64,000 nt of DNA from Aequorivita iocasae. GTDB lineage: Bacteria > Bacteroidota > Bacteroidia > Flavobacteriales > Flavobacteriaceae. This document shows positions 58,269 to 64,000 of this stretch, in pieces (position 1 is the stretch's first letter; each line of letters opens with the position of its first letter). The translations under genes were made by a program, and so were the position numbers. Below the pieces are notes generated by a model, which was not told the DNA's origin, did no database searches, and saw only the letters and a list, made by a program, of their open reading frames with translations. The stretch spans positions 2,561,001 to 2,625,000 of the forward strand of contig NZ_CP068439.1 of NCBI RefSeq assembly GCF_016757735.1. The letters run 5' to 3'.

Positions 58269-59658
58269 ATTGAAAAATTATAAAAATAAATATATAATAT
58301 ATAATCCATCGAAGAGGGCGTTTTATATTTTTATCCAGTTGACTGAATGGAAAATCCTTATTGCGAGTAAATATTTCCAGCGTAAGCATTAAAATTGTAA
58401 ATGTTAAAAAAGAGCTGTTTACGATTAGACCAATTTCTCCACTTGGAATGAAACTAAAAATTCTATGAAGTATGATCCAAGCCTCGTTTATATTTAGACT
58501 TCTAAATAGCACAGCTGAAAAGATAAGTACGAGAATAAAAAATAGAGGTAATAGATAATTGCTTCTCTCTGAATTATGAAAAAGACTCGATTTCCTCTTC
58601 TTCGTTAAAGGAGTTCTTTCCAGAACAATCAAAAAGCCTTGAAAAGCCCCAAAAATCACAAAAGTCCAATCCGCCCCATGCCATAAACCGATTAAGCCCA
58701 TAGTTAAAAAGATAGCGATATTACGGCGGCGGCTGCTACGCAGGTTTTTCTGAATAATAGGGAAGTACACATAATCCGTAAACCACCGTGTGAGCGTGAT
58801 GTGCCAGCGTTGCCAAAACTCCGTCATGCTTTTTGCCAAATACGGAATGTTGAAATTTTTACTCAAGTTGAAGCCAAAAAGTTTTGCGGTACCTATGGCA
58901 ATATCTGAATAACCCGAAAAATCGCCATAAATCTGAAAAAAGAAAAGTACTGAAGCATACAGCAATGATAAACTACCGTAGTCTTCCGGACTTGCATACA
59001 CCATATTTACAACATAGGCGGCATTATCAGCAATTACCATTTTCTTAAAAAGCCCCCAAAGTATTTGGCGCAGGCCTTCTTTAACTTGAACGGTATCAAA
59101 CGATCTTTTTTTGCTGAACTGCGGCAACAAATCTGAGGCTTTTTCAATGGGGCCTGCTACCAACTGCGGAAAGAAACTGACAAAGCACAAAAAATTTAGT
59201 AGATTTTTGGTGGGAGCAATTCTGTTTTTATAAACATCAATCGTATAGCTCATCGTTTGAAAAGTATAAAAACTGAGGCCCACGGGAAGAATCAGATTCA
59301 GCGTACTAAAGGCATATTCGCCCTGTTGCATATTAAAGAGAAGCGAAAATTCATCTATAAAAAAATTGTAGTACTTAAATAGAAAAAGAACTCCTAAATT
59401 CCAAGCAATACTGCTATAAAGAAAAAGCTTTTGTTTATTATTATTTTCAGTTCCCTTAATGGCCAGGGCTGCAAAATAATCTACTAAAGAGCTCGCAACT
59501 ATCAAAAAAAGAAACCGCCAATCCCACAGCCCATAAAAAAAATAGCTGGCAGCCAGCAGAATCAAGTTTTGCCCTTTTATTCTTTTAAAGCCAACTGCCC
59601 AATAAAGCAAGAGGGTAAAAGGCAGAAACAATCCAAATGAAAAGGAGCTGAATAACAA
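58228..59658 (-). CDS. MBOAT-family membrane O-acyltransferase (AlgI/DltB-like)
   Basis: A 476-residue protein with about 11 spans. The start MLFSSFSFGLFLPFTLLLYW fits the family N-terminus although its codon is TTG. Conserved segments include PVGLSFYTFQTMSYTIDVY, YGDFSGYSDIAIGTAKLFGF, FWQRWHITLTRWFTDYVYFP and the catalytic His in GLWHGADWTFVIFGAFQG. Transfers acyl groups to extracytoplasmic polysaccharide or similar acceptors. Followed by its SGNH-like partner with overlapping frames. Confidence 0.93.
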   Translation of the reverse strand: MLFSSFSFGLFLPFTLLLYWAVGFKRIKGQNLILLAASYFFYGLWDWRFLFLIVASSLVDYFAALAIKGTENNNKQKLFLYSSIAWNLGVLFLFKYYNFFIDEFSLLFNMQQGEYAFSTLNLILPVGLSFYTFQTMSYTIDVYKNRIAPTKNLLNFLCFVSFFPQLVAGPIEKASDLLPQFSKKRSFDTVQVKEGLRQILWGLFKKMVIADNAAYVVNMVYASPEDYGSLSLLYASVLFFFQIYGDFSGYSDIAIGTAKLFGFNLSKNFNIPYLAKSMTEFWQRWHITLTRWFTDYVYFPIIQKNLRSSRRRNIAIFLTMGLIGLWHGADWTFVIFGAFQGFLIVLERTPLTKKRKSSLFHNSERSNYLLPLFFILVLIFSAVLFRSLNINEAWIILHRIFSFIPSGEIGLIVNSSFLTFTILMLTLEIFTRNKDFPFSQLDKNIKRPLRWIIYYIFIFIIFQYAGFKEDFIYFQF

Positions 59659-59696
59659 AGTTTGCTGGATTTTGGGGTAAATATAACAAAAAAGAG

Positions 59697-59724
59697 ACCG
59701 CTACAAATTTTAGATTCTAGCGGC
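59697..59724 (-). terminator. Terminator of the M42 peptidase gene
   Basis: Reverse strand GCCGCTA / TAGCGGT stem with a 14-base loop followed by CTCTTTTTTG, 50 bases past the stop of the peptidase gene. Confidence 0.75.
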
Positions 59725-59773
59725 CTTTCTTTTGATTCAGGAAAGGGATTAACCTACTGAATTTTCATTTTAA

Positions 59774-60859
59774 TTATTCAAAATAACTAAATGTATCACC
59801 ATCTTTAATATTCAATAAAGTTTCATAGATAAGTTTTATTACATTTTCCACATCATTCCTGTGGACCATTTCCACAGTGGTGTGCATATATCGAAGCGGT
59901 AATGAAATCAAGGCACTTGCCACCCCGCCATTGCTATACGCAAAAGCATCTGTATCTGTGCCAGTGGCTCGGGAAAGGGCTGCACGTTGAAAGGGAATCA
60001 TTTTCTTTTCGGCGGTTTCTACAATTAAATCGCGAAGTTTTTGTTGTACGGCTGGAGCATAGGCAATAACTGGGCCGCAACCAATTTCGGCCAGCCCCTG
60101 TTTCTTTTTGTCAATCATGGGTGTGGTAGTGTCGTGTGTAACATCTGTCACTATTGCAATATTTGGTTTTATGCGTTCGGCAATCATTTCAGCACCGCGA
60201 AGCCCAATTTCTTCCTGTACAGAATTCGTTATATAAAGACCAAAAGGAAGTTTCACTTTATTTTTGTGAAGAAGCTTTGCAACCTCGGCAATCATAAAAC
60301 CACCCATGCGGTTGTCCAAAGCGCGGCATACAAATTTATCTTCATTCAAAATATGAAACTGGTCGGGGTAAGTAATAACACAGCCCACATGGATTCCCAT
60401 TTTTTCCACTTCATCTTTATCCTTCGCGCCCACGTCTATAAAAATATTTTCAGGTTTGGGAGTTTCCTCTTTAGCTTTATCACGGGTATGGATTGCTGGC
60501 CAGCCAAAAACCCCTTTTCTTATACCGTTTTTGGTGTGGATATTCACAATTTTTGAAGGTGCGATTTGGTGGTCACTTCCACCATTTCTAATTACATACA
60601 GAAGTCCATTGTCACATATATAGTTAACGTACCACGAAATTTCATCCGCGTGGCCTTCAATAACTACTTTAAATTTAGCCTTGGGGTTTATAACTCCCAC
60701 GGCCGTTCCATACGTATCCGTAAAAAATTCATCAACGTAGGGTTTCAGATAGTTCATCCATATTTTTTGTCCTTCCCATTCATACCCAGTAGGGGCTGCA
60801 TTGTTTAAATATTTCTCTAAAAATTCAAGCGATTTGTCATTTAATATTGAAGTAGTCAT
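59774..60859 (-). CDS. M42-family metallopeptidase (glutamyl aminopeptidase type)
   Basis: A 361-residue cytoplasmic metalloaminopeptidase. Metal-binding and catalytic blocks: VVIEGHADEISWYV, CRALDNRMGGFM, NSVQEEIGLRGAEM, VTDVTHD and MHTTVEMVHRNDV. PTGYEWEGQ near the N-terminus is also conserved. Forms large oligomeric tetrahedral particles in characterised relatives and trims peptides. Divergent from the DUF4294 gene. Confidence 0.94.
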   Translation of the reverse strand: MTTSILNDKSLEFLEKYLNNAAPTGYEWEGQKIWMNYLKPYVDEFFTDTYGTAVGVINPKAKFKVVIEGHADEISWYVNYICDNGLLYVIRNGGSDHQIAPSKIVNIHTKNGIRKGVFGWPAIHTRDKAKEETPKPENIFIDVGAKDKDEVEKMGIHVGCVITYPDQFHILNEDKFVCRALDNRMGGFMIAEVAKLLHKNKVKLPFGLYITNSVQEEIGLRGAEMIAERIKPNIAIVTDVTHDTTTPMIDKKKQGLAEIGCGPVIAYAPAVQQKLRDLIVETAEKKMIPFQRAALSRATGTDTDAFAYSNGGVASALISLPLRYMHTTVEMVHRNDVENVIKLIYETLLNIKDGDTFSYFE

Positions 60860-60986
60860 AAATTGGTTTTTCTGAAAAAATGTGAGTTGGGTAAAATTAG
60901 TAAATTCTAATTAAAGGGAACAATGCAATTTGCTTATTTTTGGAACGTTTTTAGATAACACCTAGTTTTTTATAAAACCAAGTTTA

Positions 60987-61688
60987 ATGAAGATTTGCAC
61001 ACCTATATATATACCTTTTTTACTACTCGGTCTAAATGCCGTCAATGGGCAGACCGATAGTGAATTCTTGAAAAAACAGGAAGATTCTACGGAAATCATG
61101 TATTATATAATTGAAGGAGACACTATAGCCCGCGAAATAATAGATCTTGACGAAGTGATTCTGCTGGATAAGCTGAAATTTAAATCTGAACAAGACAGGA
61201 GACGCTATCTTATACTGCGCAGAAAAACACGTAAAGTCTATCCCTACGCAAAATTAGCCTCTGAGCGGCTGACAACAATGACCGAAAGACTCAAAACCAT
61301 AGAAAAGAGCAGGGACAAAAAACGATATACCAAGCGTATCCAAAAATATGTAGAGGGTGAATTTTCTGAAAAACTAAAGAAATTGACCCATACCGAAGGG
61401 CAAATTTTAGTAAAGTTAATTCACAGACAGACCGGCCGTACCGCTTTTGAACTTGTAAAAGAGCTTCGCACTGGCTGGCGCGCCTTTTGGTATAATACAA
61501 CAGCCAACCTTTTTGAAATCTCACTTAAGGAAGAGTACAGACCTTTTGAAGTAAAGGAAGATTATTTAATTGAAGATATTTTAGAAAGATCCTTTCAAGA
61601 AAACAACCTTGAACGCCAAGAGCCCGCTTTCCCAATCGACTATTTAGACCTCAAGGCTCATTGGAACAAAAAAACTGTTAATAACTAA
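60987..61688 (+). CDS. DUF4294-containing exported protein
   Basis: A 233-residue protein with signal peptide MKICTPIYIPFLLLGLNAVN followed by a basic, charged domain (YYIIEGDTIAREIIDLDEVI, YLILRRKTRKVYPYAKLASE, ILVKLIHRQTGRTAFELVKE, RTGWRAFWYNTTANLFEISL), the DUF4294 pattern known in Bacteroidota. Function is unknown. It lies next to the M42 peptidase, an arrangement I recall as common in flavobacteria. Confidence 0.85.
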   Translation: MKICTPIYIPFLLLGLNAVNGQTDSEFLKKQEDSTEIMYYIIEGDTIAREIIDLDEVILLDKLKFKSEQDRRRYLILRRKTRKVYPYAKLASERLTTMTERLKTIEKSRDKKRYTKRIQKYVEGEFSEKLKKLTHTEGQILVKLIHRQTGRTAFELVKELRTGWRAFWYNTTANLFEISLKEEYRPFEVKEDYLIEDILERSFQENNLERQEPAFPIDYLDLKAHWNKKTVNN

Positions 61689-61916
61689 GATACTCAGATA
61701 GTTGTGTAGAACTTTAAAACATGTTATGTTTGTAGTTCGCTCTTTTGTTTTTTGACAACGACCATTATATCAACTACTTGGCTTAATTTTTTTTTTTTGG
61801 GCCTTAGTTCAAGAGATGTTTTTTCTAGAAGATTTTTTTTTTGAATACTAAAAAGTTAGTTTTCAAAACGTTATTATTTGTTATTAAAAATTTACTCAAA
61901 AAACCTTTCAAATAAG

Positions 61917-61947
61917 TTTGCGGGAATGCAAAAGGGTTCTATATTTG
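61917..61947 (+). promoter_or_regulatory. rRNA promoter P1
   Basis: TTTG at 61917-61920 and TATATTTG at 61940-61947 with a 19-base spacer, a full match to the Bacteroidota -33/-7 consensus. CACCCGCTTAG follows directly. Confidence 0.85.
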
Positions 61948-62030
61948 CACCCGCTTAGCAGGACAGATAGAGGGTTCGGCAGGGCAAAAAAAGCTCTTTA
62001 AATTTTTTTTGAAATATTTTTTAAAAAGGT

Positions 62031-62061
62031 ATTGCGGGATTAAAAAAGAGTTGTACATTTG
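62031..62061 (+). promoter_or_regulatory. rRNA promoter P2
   Basis: ATTG at 62031-62034 and TACATTTG at 62054-62061, again 19 bases apart, followed by CACCCGCTTAG as in P1. The two promoters are 114 bases apart and look like duplicates. Confidence 0.8.
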
Positions 62062-62272
62062 CACCCGCTTAGACAGTGAGTGACTACAGACCACGATCTG
62101 TCGGCGAGCGAGAAAGAGACAAAAGTTCATTGAGATATTGAAATTGACAGCGTAGGCCACCGCCCGAAGGGGTGGGTGGTCGACAAAGAAAACTAAACTA
62201 AGTGAGAATCCCGAGAATTTTTTTGAGAGTCGGGCTCTTTTGGTGTATGGTCGCAATATTATTGAAGATTAT

Positions 62273-63796
<1,524 letters not shown>

Positions 63797-63958
63797 CTAG
63801 AGAAAGACGACCGAAATTCAACAAGAGAAGGCTCTTATATTGAAAAACGAGGGGTCTTGCTTGGTTTAGCTGTCAATTTTAAAATATTATGGTCAACAGG
63901 TTAAGTCTCAGTACATCAAAACTGAATGCTGAACACTGAACATTGGGGCCAATTACAG
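63797..63958 (+). other. 16S-tRNA internal transcribed spacer
   Basis: Contains GCTGTCAATTT at 63869-63879, complementary to the 16S leader. CTGAATGCTGAACACTGAAC, a microrepeat-like string, lies at about 63920-63940. Confidence 0.8.
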
Positions 63959-64000
63959 AGTCCCATAGCTCAGCTGGTTAGAGCGCTACACTGATAATGT
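63959..64000 (+). tRNA. tRNA-Ile (GAT), 3' part outside the window
   Basis: The acceptor 5' strand AGTCCCA, D-arm GCTCAGCTGGTTAGAGC, anticodon stem CTACA and anticodon loop CTGATAA with GAT at 63993-63995 are visible. The position after 16S is the standard place for tRNA-Ile in the rRNA operon. Confidence 0.93.

Larger units (their letters stand above)
61689..62272 (+). other. Upstream region and leader of the rRNA operon
   Basis: This gene-free stretch holds two promoters (listed separately) and a structured leader. A hairpin CCACCGCCC / GGGTGGGTGG lies near 62158-62180. The leader element AAATTGACAGC at 62141-62151 is complementary to GCTGTCAATTT at 63869-63879 after the 16S gene, forming the base of the 16S processing stalk. 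Confidence 0.8.

Overview
The window is chromosomal DNA from a member of the Bacteroidota, almost certainly family Flavobacteriaceae. The 16S gene at the right end, gliding genes gldF/gldG, two proteins with type IX secretion sorting domains, TAnnTTTG promoters, scarce Shine-Dalgarno sequences and AT-rich intergenic DNA all agree. The genus cannot be fixed from what I can see; Aequorivita-like is only a guess.

Layout. 1-2369: the reverse-strand 5' part of a secreted FG-GAP/VCBS repeat protein with a type IX sorting domain cut by the window edge. 2686-9781: DNA damage and stress block with two convergent SRAP (YedK/HMCES) proteins, one degenerate, an SDR, a 43-residue hydrophilic peptide, and a coupled Y-family polymerase plus short DnaE-like polymerase. 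10403-15020: reverse-strand signalling genes (small lipoprotein, TPR histidine kinase, two LuxR-type regulators, separate LytTR regulator). 15068-17060: an accessory, repeat-rich stretch with tandem palindromes, a 7 x 40 bp array, several microrepeats and two small unknown genes. 17146-25733: a capsule/exopolysaccharide locus (initiating sugar transferase, PglE-like aminotransferase, PglF-like dehydratase, Wza, Wzc, Wzi) without glycosyltransferases, flippase or polymerase.

25736-31598: small membrane protein, lipoate ligase, TonB receptor, FAD oxidoreductase, FKBP isomerase. 31803-37699: a redox/stress cluster (AraC regulator, YceI, small membrane protein, DsbA-like protein, SDR, DODA-type dioxygenase, DoxX, TetR) in which two promoters share an 18 bp motif at identical spacing. 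37746-46754: housekeeping genes (mnmE, lipoprotein, dnaN, gldG, gldF, monooxygenase-like protein, SAM hydrolase, phoH, purC). 46951-54510: a 2519-residue beta-helix protein of about 14 superrepeats with a type IX sorting domain. 54568-61688: PagL-like protein, AGCS symporter, SGNH-like plus MBOAT acylation pair, M42 peptidase, DUF4294 protein. 61917-64000: start of an rRNA operon with two near-identical tandem promoters, complete 16S and a truncated tRNA-Ile(GAT).

How genes work together: the Wza/Wzc/Wzi set would export polysaccharide built on a diamino-sugar made by the PglF/PglE pair; the MBOAT/SGNH pair probably acylates an envelope glycan; the SRAP and polymerase genes fit lesion handling; the AraC regulator is the best candidate controller of the redox cluster. 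No CRISPR array, prophage or insertion sequence was seen. I see no clearly new system; the most unusual signals are the shared operator pair, the repeat-derived insert in mnmE, the duplicated Cys-TGVC peptide, and the apparently remodelled start of the capsule locus.
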